Assembly (NCBI GenBank): GCA_023014365.1
Contig: JAEBUN010000001.1
Span: forward strand, 3,224,001-3,288,000
DNA: 64,000 nt
Direction: 5' to 3'
From: Lepiota brunneoincarnata
Taxonomy: Eukaryota; Basidiomycota; Agaricomycetes; Agaricales; Agaricaceae
Numbering within the stretch: the stretch's first letter is position 1; every line of letters starts with the position of its first letter. Below the pieces are notes generated by a model. It was not told the origin of the DNA. It was given only the letters and a program-made list of their open reading frames with translations, and did no database searches. The position numbers were made by a program, and so were the translations under genes. Positions 55,582-64,000 of the stretch are shown in pieces.

Positions 55582-58182
55582 CTACCCCCCTTCAAGGTTG
55601 TGACAACTTGGCATAATGGGTGGATCAAGGGCATGGAAAGGAATTGAGCCAAATGCGAGACTTCTGATCTGTCTTGGAGCTCCTGGGTGCTGTTGATAGA
55701 ATTCCATTACACAGTTGGGGGCATGGATGTCATCAGCCAATTCCCAGGAGTTTTCTTTAATCCTGAAGTCTTTCCATTTTACTAGGAACTGGAGTCTCCT
55801 CCAGTGGATGTGGCTGTCTAGAATTTCCTCAACTTCCCACTCTTCTTCATCCTCAATGATGATAGGTGTTGGTGGTGGCTTGGGATAGCATCCAGGAATA
55901 GGGTCTATGGGAGCAGGTGTGAGCTTTACCATGTTGAAGACTGGATGGAGGCATCTCATGGATTTTGGCAACTTCAGTCAGTATACATTGGGGCTGATCT
56001 GTTTGTCAATCGCATAAGGTCCTAACTGGCAATGTGAGAGTTTCTTGGATGGTCATGTGGTTTGTATATCTGACGCATCCAGAAAGACCTTATCTCTAGT
56101 TTTGAACTCTGGAGTTGGGGTTTGCCATTAGTTGTAGTACCTTGCCATATCATCTTTGGACTTTGCAAGTGCTGATTTTGCCTCCAATGCTGATTCCATC
56201 TGGGATTTGAACTCATTGACTGTTTCCAGCTGAGATGGTCATTGGCAAGGTTCAAACCCTATTCTCAGGTTTCAGCTGGTGTTTAGGATGAATGGTGAGT
56301 GTTGAGTGGAGGCATGGATGTGATTGTTATGCTGGAATTCTGCTAGGGGAAGGAGGTCATGCCAATCATTCTGCCACTCATTGACAAAAGTCCAGAGGTA
56401 TTGGTCCAATTCCTGGTTGACCTGTTCCATCTGCCCATCAGATTGGGGATGCCATGCTGTAGAAGAAGCACTTTTGATTCCAAGTAAGTGGTAGAGTTCC
56501 TTGGTGAATGATGCAATGAACTGAGGACCTCAATCTGAGACCACTTGTTGTGGAAGTCTATATAGTTTCCATACATGATGGAGGAATAGCTGTGCCACTC
56601 CATCCGCTGTAAGAGTGGTGTGTGTTGGGATAAAATGAGCATGCTTGGAGACAGAGTCAACCACTGTCATGACAGTGTCATACCTATTGGACTCTGGGAG
56701 TTCCACTACAAAATCTACACTGATAGTATCCCACTGAGCTTCTGGAATGGGGAGAGGGTGAAGTTCTCTGATGGGGAGTTTCCAGATTGGTTCCACATGG
56801 AGGCATAGGTTGCATGTAGAAACATACTGACCAATGTAGTGAGACATGTTGGGCCACCAGTAGTTTCGGGAGACCAGTTCTAGAGTTTTCCATTGGCTGG
56901 CATGCCCCCCAATCCAAGAGTCATGGTGAAGGGCTACAATGCATTGGCAGAGCATTGCATTATCTGGAACATATATCTTGCCTCAGAAAAGAAGCAGACC
57001 ATTCAGCTTGGACCATTTGGCACTGCACACTGAGCATGTTACAGACTTTTGGAGTTTTCAGGCTGCTCTGGCCACTGTTTCCTCTTGTTTGCCTCCTCAG
57101 TTTCCAGAACGGATATCTCGGAGAAGGGCCTGCTCTTCCCCTTGGAGGAAAATCCTGTCCACAGCCCATACCACAAAGAGAGATGCTGGGAGAAGTGTAA
57201 TGTCAGCATTATTGTGCACTCCTAAGCCATGATTGGATCTCCAGGACAAGGCATTGGACTTTTCCATACTACAACCAGGGTGGTGGTGAAGGGAGAAATC
57301 AAATTGGGAAAGGTATAGGGACCAGTCTGCCTATCAGCAATTCAGCTTCTGAGCAGTCATGAAGTACTCCAGATTTTTGTGGTCCATCCAGATTTCAAAC
57401 TTTTTGTGCACTCCTTCAAGAAAGTGTCTCCACTCCTCCAGTGCCTGGATAATGGCCAGCATCTCCTTATCATGGATTTTGTAGTTGTGCTCTACTGGAG
57501 ATAAAGCCTTAGAGTAAAATGCTACCAGGTGCCACTTCCCATCATCTCCTGAGAGTTGAGAGAGTACTGCCCCAGTCACAAAGTCTGAATTGTCAGCTTC
57601 TACTTGGAAGGGTGCCTTGTTGTCCAGAGAAGCCAGAACCAGAGCCACAGTGATAGCTGCCTTCAAGCCATCAAATGCTGCCTGTTGTTCCAAATTCCAC
57701 TGCCATGCAGCACTGTTTTGGGTAAGGTCAAAGAGGGGTCATGCTATGTGGGAGAAGTCTTGGATAAAGTGATGGTAGAAGTTGGTGAAACCTAGGAAGG
57801 ATTGGAGTCCTAATTTATCCTTGGGGGTTGGCCATTCCTTGACTCCTGCAACTTTGACCAGGTCCATCTCAATGGAGTTTTCCGGGATAATAAGTCCTAG
57901 GTACTCAATGTGAGTATGTTCAAACTCACACTTTTCCAGCTGTAAGTAGAGTTTGTGCCATTGGAGGATCTCCATAACATGCCTAACAACGTCCCTGTGC
58001 TGCTCCAAAGTCTGGGTGAAGATGAGAATGTTGTCTAGGTAGACAAATATGACCCCTTCCATGATAAGTTCATGAAAGATATTGTTCATCATTGTCTGGA
58101 AGGTAGCCAGACTATTAGTGAGGCCAAAGAACATGACAAGGGGTTCAAAGAGGCCCTGGTTGTGTAAAATGCTACCTTTCAC
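55582..58182 (-). pseudogene. E3 pol: RT-RNaseH-IN-chromodomain
   Basis: Reverse transcriptase (58182-57739): MFFGLTNSLATFQTMMN, then FVYLDNILIF, where the second Asp of the YLDD active site is Asn (codon at 58032-58030). RNase H (57693-57334): QVEADNSDFVTGAVLSQ, KEMLAIIQALEEWRHFLEG. Integrase (56955-56343): HHDSWIGGHASQ, CNLCLHVEP, VDFVVELPES, SD-stop-GPQFIASF, HPQSDGQMEQVNQEL. The chromodomain EWEVEEILDSHIHWRRLQFLVKW ends at a stop inside the purine tract at 55582. Several TGA/TAG stops. Confidence 0.82.
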
Positions 58183-58193
58183 TCATCTCTGGT

Positions 58194-58854
58194 GTGAGAG
58201 CTGGTGCAGATCAGGACTGAAGTGGAGGGTTGGGGTGGTATCCTTGATATAAGGGCACTGGGGAATGGGGCAAAGTCAGTATGTAGACTTCGGAACCAAG
58301 GTGGAGTACTTTGGGCAGGGGGGTTGGACTTGCGGCCTCAGCTTATGTGCTGTGCCCTCCTACTATCCTAGTCCGTATTTCAGGAAGTTGGAGCTGAAGC
58401 AGAGCAAGGCAGAAGAGAGGAGAGGATATGGAACAGGGAGCTGGTCCACTGCTCAATTCAATTATCAGACTGAAGAGTACAAGCCAAGTACCCATGGTAT
58501 ATATACTACTGGCCTTACAAACTATGACTTGTACTGACTACGTGTGGAGTGAAGCAGAGACCAATATAGTTACAAATGGATTACAAATGGATTACAAATG
58601 GGATGGAAACCGGTACAGATATGGAGACCAATAACGTATCTTGACTACGGACAGGAAATGGAGACTGGAACTAGAGACACTGAGGGTCAGGTGACCATGG
58701 CATGTGTGGAGGTGGTCGTGTGATCAGGGCAGTGGGTTGCGGTCAGAGCAAGTCAGGGCCGAGTTGGAGGGCAGAGGGTTGTTGTGTAGAGCACACATGG
58801 AATTGAAAAGCCAAAGTTTAAGTGATTAGACTCTGAGTTGGCATGGATATGACA
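58194..58854 (-). repeat. 3' LTR of gypsy copy C
   Basis: 661 bp, read on + as TGTGAGAGC ... GATATGACA; aligned along its length with 26047-26709 and 59980-60640. Confidence 0.9.
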
Positions 58855-58927
58855 GTGCCCCCCCTTTAGGGCTGAGCCTCGAGGCCCAAGGTGGTCTAGG
58901 CTGGGGCCCATCGGAAAGTTCCAGCAG

Positions 58928-58936
58928 GGTATAAAA
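58928..58936 (+). promoter_or_regulatory. TATA box of antisense gene, copy C
   Basis: GGTATAAAA, about 50 bp upstream of the ATG at 58986, on the strand opposite to pol. Confidence 0.6.
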
Positions 58937-58985
58937 ATGGTGAACTGGCTTGGTCTGAAAATACACAACTTGACTTCCTACCACC

Positions 58986-59979
58986 ATGAGAAGTCAATCA
59001 TCTCGACAACCAACTGCAGTGGAGCGCAAGGCGCAGTTACTAAGGGAAAGGGCAGAGCAGGAGGAGTGGATGTGGAAGGAGATCGAGAGGTTGGAAGAGG
59101 AGGAATGATGAGAGGAGGAACAGCGATTGGCAGTAGAGTGTCAAGAGGAAGAATGGCAATGTATGATCGAACTGCATCAGCAGCAAGCAGAGGAGTGGGC
59201 TAGGGAGCAACAGGCAGAAGAGTGACAGGCGGAAGAGATCAGGTGACAGCAAGAGGAAGCTGTGGAAGAAGAACGTTAGGTGATCTGGGCCTGACTCGTT
59301 GCGATGACTACAATGGCTTCATCCAGCTGCCTGCCAGAGCAGCCCATGGAAGTCGACCATGAAGAGTCCAACCTGAATTACATGGGCGATGACACAGCAA
59401 GGGATGAAGAGGAGGAGGAGGGGGAGTCCGAAGATTCAGATGCGAAGGGAAGGGGAAAGGGAAAGGGAAAGGGAAAGGTGAGGGCGGCCCCACAGTGGGG
59501 CAACAAACACATATTTGGGGGGCAATAACCCGTGCTGGAGATGTCAGTGGGATGAGGTCCAGTGTGAGATTGCTGGCAGGTAAGTGATTACAAGAATTCC
59601 AACGATGATAAATGCTGACAAAGGTCCCAGCAACACTAGGAGTTGCTGACAGTGTAGCAAAATGAAGAAACGATGCAGGGGTCAAGAAGAGACGGAGCTG
59701 AGTGGAGCCAGAGGTATGCTGGACCACCAATTTGAAGGTGAGTAGGGGTTTCTGACTGTGAGGTTTGCTGACCAAATGATCCCGCAGAGCTGAAGCGACT
59801 CATCGAGGAGGGGCACCAGAAGACCCTCAAGCAGATCAATATCATAGAGGTGTGGCTCAAATGGGCCATCGCTTGGTTGGGGGAGAGGGTGGATAAGGTC
59901 AAATTGATGGCTGGCTGCTATGAACAGTTGCAGTGTTGGGAAGCACAGGTGGATGGTAACTGGTCGAGTAGGAGTATTA
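58986..59979 (+). pseudogene. Antisense Zn2Cys6/coiled-coil gene, copy C
   Basis: Best view of the 5' part of this gene. Starts MRSQSSRQPTAVERKAQLLR at 58986, followed by a Glu/Gln-rich coiled coil interrupted by TGA codons (first at about 59106), then a segment beginning MTTMASSSCLPEQPMEVDHE (59304) with an acidic run and a GKGKGKGK run. A run of six G near 59516, one more than copy B, shifts the frame just before the first zinc half-cluster NPCWRCQWDEVQC (CX2CX6C). A GTAAGT intron follows (donor near 59580), then NTRSC-stop-QCSKMKKRC (second half-cluster, one Arg codon now TGA), a second intron, and the tail ELKRLIEEGHQKTLK ... VDGNW, cut at 59979 by copy D. The coding plan suggests a DNA-binding, dimerising protein. 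Confidence 0.65.
59447..59478 (+). repeat. GGGAAA tandem tract (possible G-quadruplex)
   Basis: Runs of three or four G separated by AAA, repeated at least four times on the + strand inside the antisense gene. This spacing fits a canonical G-quadruplex. It encodes the Gly-Lys repeat; copy B has a less regular version. Confidence 0.5.
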
Positions 59980-60640
59980 TGTTAGAGCCGGTGCGGGTCG
60001 GAACCGAAGCGGAGGGTCGGGGTGGTATCCTTGGTATAAGGTAACCGGGGGACGGGACGACGTCAGTACGTAGACGGCGGGACCGAGGCGGAGTACTTCG
60101 GGTGGAGAGTGGACTTGCGGCCTCAGCTTATGTGCTGTGCCCTCCTACTGTCCGAGTCTGTATTTCAGGAAGTCGGGGCCAAAGCGGAGCGAGGCAGAGA
60201 GAGAGGAGGATAGGGAACAGGGGACTGGTCCGCTGCTCGATTCGATTATCAGACTGAGGAGTACAAGCCAAGTGCCTACGGTATATATACTACTAGCTCG
60301 ACGAATTATGACTCGTACTGACTACGTGCGGAGCAAAGCGGAGACCCATATGGTTACAAGCGGATTACGAATAATTTCGAATGGAATGGAGACTGGTACG
60401 GGTATGGAGACTGGTAACGTATTCTGATTACGGACGGAGAATGGAGAACTGGACAATGGGAGCACCGAGGGTCAGGTGATCGTGGCACGTGTAGAGGTAG
60501 GTCGCGTGATCGGGGCGAAGGGTTGCGGTTGGAGCCAGTCGGGGCCGAGTCGGAGGGCATAGGGTTGTCGTGTGGAGCACACGTGGAGTCGAGAAGCCGA
60601 AGCCTAATGGTTAAGCTCTAGGTTTGGTGTGGATATGACA
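59980..60640 (-). repeat. 3' LTR of gypsy copy D
   Basis: 661 bp, read on + as TGTTAGAGC ... GATATGACA; many CpGs intact compared with the LTRs of copies B and C. Confidence 0.92.
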
Positions 60641-60656
60641 GTGCCCCCCCTTTAGG
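60641..60656 (-). other. Polypurine tract of copy D
   Basis: On the - strand the sequence directly before the LTR is a purine run (AAAGGGGGGGCAC), the usual plus-strand priming site of LTR elements. It fixes the element's sense as opposite to the antisense gene. Confidence 0.75.
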
Positions 60657-60713
60657 GCCGAGCCTCGAGGCCCAAGGCGGTCTAGACCGGGGCCCACCGG
60701 AAAATTCCACGAG

Positions 60714-60723
60714 GGTATAAAAA
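60714..60723 (+). promoter_or_regulatory. TATA box of antisense gene, copy D
   Basis: GGTATAAAA within a longer A-run. In this copy the 5' part of the antisense gene is deleted, so the box lies only about 20 bp before the zinc-cluster exon. Confidence 0.5.
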
Positions 60724-60743
60724 AAAAGGTGAACGGGGGCGAG

Positions 60744-61311
60744 AATCCCTGCTGGAGGTGCCAGCGAGACGGGGTCCCATGTGAGGTGGCCGGCGGGTAA
60801 GTCATTTTGGAGGATTTCCGGACTACATACTGATAGTTTCTTAGTAACACCAGGAGTTGCCGTCGGTGCAGCAAAATGAAAAAACGGTGCGGGGGTCAAG
60901 AGGAGACAGAGCCGAGCGGGGCCGGTGGTTTGTCGGGCCAGCAATTCGAAGGTGAGTAAGGAATCCTGTATTATGATGGATGCCAATTGATGGACCTTGT
61001 AGAGTTGAAACGGCTTCATCGAAGAAAGGCACCAGGAGACCGTCAAGAAAATCTACATCCTGGAGGTGCGAATTGAGCGGTCCATCGCTCGGTTGGGGGA
61101 AAAGGTCGACAAGATGGGGTCGCTTGCTGGCCGCTACGAGCAACTACGGCGTTGGGAGGCTCAGGTGGACGGAAATTGGTCGAGTGGAAATTTTTCGGAG
61201 ACGGAGGGTTCGGAGGGGAGTGTCGGGCCCGCTTCGGAGGAGGAGGTGCAGGATTTGATGGAAGAAGTGAATGGGTCGCCCGGGCTCTCTGGAGACGACA
61301 CCGATAGGTAG
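60744..61311 (+). pseudogene. Antisense Zn2Cys6/coiled-coil gene, copy D, 5'-deleted
   Basis: Three exons by splice signals: 60744-60796 (NPCWRCQRDGVPCEVAG), 60845-60951 (NTRSCRRCSKMKKRCGG) and 61003-61311, with introns of 48 and 51 nt (GTAAGT...CTTAG, GTGAGT...TGTAG). The two half-clusters together give CX2CX6C ... CX2CX6C, the Zn(II)2Cys6 signature of fungal transcription factors. The tail (VRIERSIARLGEKVDKMG ... GLSGDDTDR) is a predicted coiled coil. Lesions: the N-terminal part present in copy C is deleted, and one extra T near 61016 shifts the frame at the start of exon 3. The stop is 70 bp from the pol stop, tail to tail. Confidence 0.72.
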
Positions 61312-61379
61312 TTGTACGGGTTGTTTTTTGGGTTTGTTTAATACATGGTTGTTTCTTGGTGTGATGTGTGGTCAGTAAC

Positions 61380-64000
61380 TCAAAGTGAGTGAAGAGGACC
61401 AGGCTTTGCAGGGTAAGAGGAATGAAAAGCCTCTACGAGATCTATAGCATGTTCAAGCTCGGTGGCTGGCAACCACGAGGACTCTTCTTCAGTGTCTTCG
61501 TAACCTAACCAGATGACTTTATAGAGGAGCTTGCACACGCGGCGCCGATCGATCTTAGAGTCGACAATGCGGGCAATCTCGTATTCTGGTTCACCGTCAA
61601 TGGAAACCGGCGCGGGCGGCGGATCCGATCGGGCGGTTATGGTGTTAGGTGTGGCTGGTTCGAGCATGGAAACATGGAAGACTGGGTGTACTCCACGCAT
61701 GGAGTCGGGAAGTCGGAGTGTAAGGGAGTGAGTACCTGCTTGTGCAATGATCTCATAAGGCCCAAGGTACTTTTCGGAGAGTTTTTTGGAGGGACGGGTG
61801 GTGCGGAAGAATTGGGCTTTCACGAATACCTTTTGTCCAACCTTGAAGTCCGGGGCGGGGAGTCGGCGGGTGTCGGCGGAGGTCTGATAACGTTGCTGGG
61901 CTAGCGCTATTTCGGACTTCAGGGTGGTATGTAGGTCGTCGAGATCAACAGCAAAATGGCGGGCCCGGGCGGAGGCAAGATCGCGTTCAGGATGAACTGT
62001 GATGTTCGGATGGTATCCTTTATTAGCGAAGAATGGGGAGATACCGGTGGTGGCACTAGGAGCGTTGTTGTAAGCAAACTCAGCTAGGGGTAGTAATTCG
62101 GACCAATTGTCCTGTTGGTAGTTACAATAGACCCGAAGGTATTGTTCGAGGGTCTGGTTGGTGCGTTCCGTTTGTCCATCGCCTTCTGGATGGTAGCCCG
62201 AGGTGAAATGTAGCTTCATGTCAAGGGCTTGTCCCAATGAGCGGAAGAAGTGGGAGACGAATTCGGAGCCGCGGTCGGAGGTAACATGTTCGGGCACGCC
62301 GTGCTTAGAGAAGACATGGAGGACGAATAGGCGGGCGAGGTCGGAGGAAGTGACAGTATCATAAGTCGGAATGAAGAGGGATTGTTTGGTGAGTCTGTCA
62401 ACGATTACCAGGATGGCGTCATAGCCGGAGGAGGTGGGAAGTTTTTCGATGAAGTCCATGGAGATTGAATTCCAAGGGCGTTCGGGGATGGGGAGTTGCT
62501 TAAGGAGACTGTAGGGGCGATGGCGCTGGGGTTTAGACCTCATACAGGTGACGCAAGACTTACAGAAATCCTTGACGAAGGTGCGGACGCTAGGCCAGGT
62601 GTATTCGCGCCGGATGAGTTCCAGCGTTTTATTCTGACTGAAGTGGCCGGCTAGGACGTGATCATGCTTGTACTGGAGGACCCGAAGTCGGAGATTGTCG
62701 GCGTCAGGGACGTAGATTCTGTTGTCTAAGAGGAGGAAACCTTTATCATTAACTGACCAACGGCCTTCTGGGCTGGCAAGATGGGCGGAAGCGGTCGGAT
62801 CCGCTGGTAGGGCGGCGAGAATATCGCGGTGTAGCTGATCGAGGTCCATGACTACAGCTGCGCGAAGGGAAGGGGCATAAAGAGTGGTGGCACGGACGGA
62901 GGCTGCGAGCTGTTCGTGAGTGAACACAGGCCGGAAGTTGTGCGGGTTGACTGATGCATAGTCGCTATTCCCCCCTTTAGGGTAGACGTCCCATCGTCTA
63001 GTTAGGGTGTCAGGCTTGGTGCCGAGGCGGCCGGGTTGGAAACGGATGACGAGGTGGAATTGGGATAGGAACTCGGACCAACGAGCTTGGCGGCGAGTCA
63101 GGATCTTGGTGGTGCAGAAGTATTCGAGGTTCTTGTGGTCAGTGACCACATCAATAGCAAGGGGGGCACCTTCGAGATAGTGCCGCCAGATGCGAAAGGC
63201 TTCGAATATCGCCAGGAGTTCCTTGTCGTGAGTGTCATAGTTGAGTTCGGCCGTGTTAAAGGTGCGGGAATGGAATGCAACGGGATGGACCTCCCCATCA
63301 TCGGTGACGATAGAGAGGATTGCCGCAAGGGCGTAGTCGGAGGCGTCGGTCTCGACAATGATCTGAGCGTCGGGGACCCAAGGAGTGAGGACGGGGGCGA
63401 AGATAAATGCTTCCTTCAGGGAGTTAAAGGCCTCGCGACAATCATCAGTAAAATTCCACTTCACGTCTTTGCGGGTGAGGCGAGTGAGCGGAACGACGAT
63501 GTCGGAGTATCCGTGAATGAAGCAATGGTAGAAATTGGCGAAGCCTAAGAAGGACTGGATGTCCTTGACTTTCTTAGGCTCAGGCCACTCCTGGATGGTC
63601 TTGACCTTAGATTGGTCCATTCGGAGGCCGTCGGGGGAGAGAATGTAGCCGAGATATTCCACTGTGTCAGAGTGGAACTGGCATTTGTCAGGGCGGGCGT
63701 ATAGACCGTGTTGGCGGAGCCGCTTGAGGACCTCCTTGACTTGGTCACGATGGATACTATGGTTGTCGGAGTATATCAGAATGTCGTCAAGGTAGATAGT
63801 AACGCAGACGTCGAGCATGTCCTTGAATATATCGTTCATGAACCGCTGGAAGGTGGCAGGGGCATTGGTGAGGCCGAAAGGCATAACCATCCATTCGAAG
63901 GAGCCGTAGCGGGTCCGAAAGGCGGTCTTCCATTCGTCGCCGTCAGCAACGCGGACAAGATGGTAGGCGTGGCGGAGGTCGATCTTGGTATATACGCGAG
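61380..64000 (-). CDS. Ty3/gypsy pol, copy D, intact to window edge
   Basis: Open without interruption from the edge to the TGA at 61382-61380. Reverse transcriptase: KIDLRHAYHLVRVADGDEWK at the edge, MPFGLTNAPATFQRF, active site IYLDDILIYSD. RNase [39 protein letters not shown]. Integrase: zinc finger HDHVLAGHFSQ ... CKSCVTC, catalytic MDFIEKLP, TSDRGSEFV and HPEGDGQTERTNQTL. The C-terminal tail (FKVGQKVFVKAQFFRTTRPS, GVHPVFHVSMLEP, EYEIARIVDSKIDRR ... KVIWLGYE) has a chromodomain-like end, which in this class often directs insertion to certain chromatin. All catalytic residues are present, so the enzyme may be active. Similar to fungal Tf2-type elements. Confidence 0.93.
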   Translation of the reverse strand, partial: RVYTKIDLRHAYHLVRVADGDEWKTAFRTRYGSFEWMVMPFGLTNAPATFQRFMNDIFKDMLDVCVTIYLDDILIYSDNHSIHRDQVKEVLKRLRQHGLYARPDKCQFHSDTVEYLGYILSPDGLRMDQSKVKTIQEWPEPKKVKDIQSFLGFANFYHCFIHGYSDIVVPLTRLTRKDVKWNFTDDCREAFNSLKEAFIFAPVLTPWVPDAQIIVETDASDYALAAILSIVTDDGEVHPVAFHSRTFNTAELNYDTHDKELLAIFEAFRIWRHYLEGAPLAIDVVTDHKNLEYFCTTKILTRRQARWSEFLSQFHLVIRFQPGRLGTKPDTLTRRWDVYPKGGNSDYASVNPHNFRPVFTHEQLAASVRATTLYAPSLRAAVVMDLDQLHRDILAALPADPTASAHLASPEGRWSVNDKGFLLLDNRIYVPDADNLRLRVLQYKHDHVLAGHFSQNKTLELIRREYTWPSVRTFVKDFCKSCVTCMRSKPQRHRPYSLLKQLPIPERPWNSISMDFIEKLPTSSGYDAILVIVDRLTKQSLFIPTYDTVTSSDLARLFVLHVFSKHGVPEHVTSDRGSEFVSHFFRSLGQALDMKLHFTSGYHPEGDGQTERTNQTLEQYLRVYCNYQQDNWSELLPLAEFAYNNAPSATTGISPFFANKGYHPNITVHPERDLASARARHFAVDLDDLHTTLKSEIALAQQRYQTSADTRRLPAPDFKVGQKVFVKAQFFRTTRPSKKLSEKYLGPYEIIAQAGTHSLTLRLPDSMRGVHPVFHVSMLEPATPNTITARSDPPPAPVSIDGEPEYEIARIVDSKIDRRRVCKLLYKVIWLGYEDTEEESSWLPATELEHAIDLVEAFHSSYPAKPGPLHSL

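Larger units (their letters stand above)
55130..58193 (-). mobile_element. Ty3/gypsy element E3, 3' half
   Basis: A third gypsy family on the - strand: reverse transcriptase/RNase H, integrase, chromodomain, purine tract and the start of a 3' LTR (TGTAAGGGGAACTTC reading leftwards from 55577). Its 5' half is cut off at 58193 by the LTR of copy C. The outer LTR end near 55.1 kb could not be fixed. Confidence 0.7.
58194..59979 (-). mobile_element. Ty3/gypsy copy C, left part
   Basis: 3' LTR (58194-58854), purine tract and antisense gene of a member of the A-D family, inserted into E3 pol. It is cut at 59979 by copy D; its pol must lie beyond the right edge of the window. Confidence 0.82.
59980..64000 (-). 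mobile_element. Young Ty3/gypsy copy D, runs off right edge
   Basis: 3' LTR 59980-60640, purine tract (about 60641-60656), antisense gene (60744-61311) and intact pol (61380 to the edge). Inserted in the antisense gene of copy C. It is CpG-rich where copies A-C have TpG/CpA, which marks it as the most recent arrival. The 5' LTR and target duplication lie outside the window. Confidence 0.9.

Noticed and set aside
1..64000. tRNA, rRNA or CRISPR arrays
   Set aside because: I saw no cloverleaf with a T-arm consensus, no rRNA sequence and no regularly spaced short repeats; CRISPR is not expected in a fungal nuclear genome.

Overview
The window reads as nuclear DNA of a filamentous basidiomycete, probably an Agaricomycete. 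Reasons: protein genes have many short GT-AG introns (about 47-66 nt in most cases), housekeeping genes are of eukaryotic/fungal type (mitochondrial NAD carrier, KGD1, HIS2, BMS1), and the right two thirds is filled with chromodomain Ty3/gypsy elements of fungal type. I did not try to name a species.

Positions 1-20426 are a compact gene-rich segment, with normal CpG content. Left to right: a partial unnamed conserved gene (-), an F-box-like protein (+), a mitochondrial NAD+ carrier (+), a single-pass membrane protein (+), histidinol-phosphatase HIS2 (-), 2-oxoglutarate dehydrogenase E1 KGD1 (-), a Cep57/Ppc89-like spindle-pole coiled-coil protein (-), and the ribosome-biogenesis GTPase BMS1 (+). 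HIS2, KGD1, the Cep57-like gene and BMS1 all splice cleanly in frame. Three of the four genes in the first 6 kb carry apparent single-base frameshifts.

From about 20430 to the right edge there is no host gene I can support. This is a nested transposon island, poor in CpG except in its youngest member. Layout: gypsy copy A (pol on -, 24415-26046) with a + strand ORF split by a 1.9-kb LTR element whose only ORF is a KH-domain protein (22123-24043); gypsy copy B (LTR 26047-26709) interrupted by a 5.8-kb hAT transposon (28340-34165), which itself holds a solo LTR and a Tc1/mariner element; a complete 8.3-kb chromodomain gypsy element E1 (34484-42783); a second, very degraded gypsy family E2 (about 42.8-55.1 kb) holding two solo LTRs; a third gypsy element E3 (-, about 55.1-58.2 kb); gypsy copy C (LTR 58194-58854); and inside it the young copy D (from 59980 past the window edge) with an intact pol reading frame.

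The most interesting point is a recurrent accessory gene. Copies A-D belong to one family that carries, between pol and the 3' LTR and on the opposite strand to pol, a gene with its own TATA box, spliceosomal introns, a Zn(II)2Cys6-type cysteine cluster and a coiled-coil tail. The unrelated E2 element also has antisense Cys-cluster/coiled-coil ORFs in the same place, and E1 has a sense ORF with two CCHC knuckles after pol. Other notable signals are the KH-domain LTR element, a strong excess of the palindrome CTAAGCTTAG throughout E2, and repeated CGA-to-TGA and other CpG transitions that inactivate the older elements.
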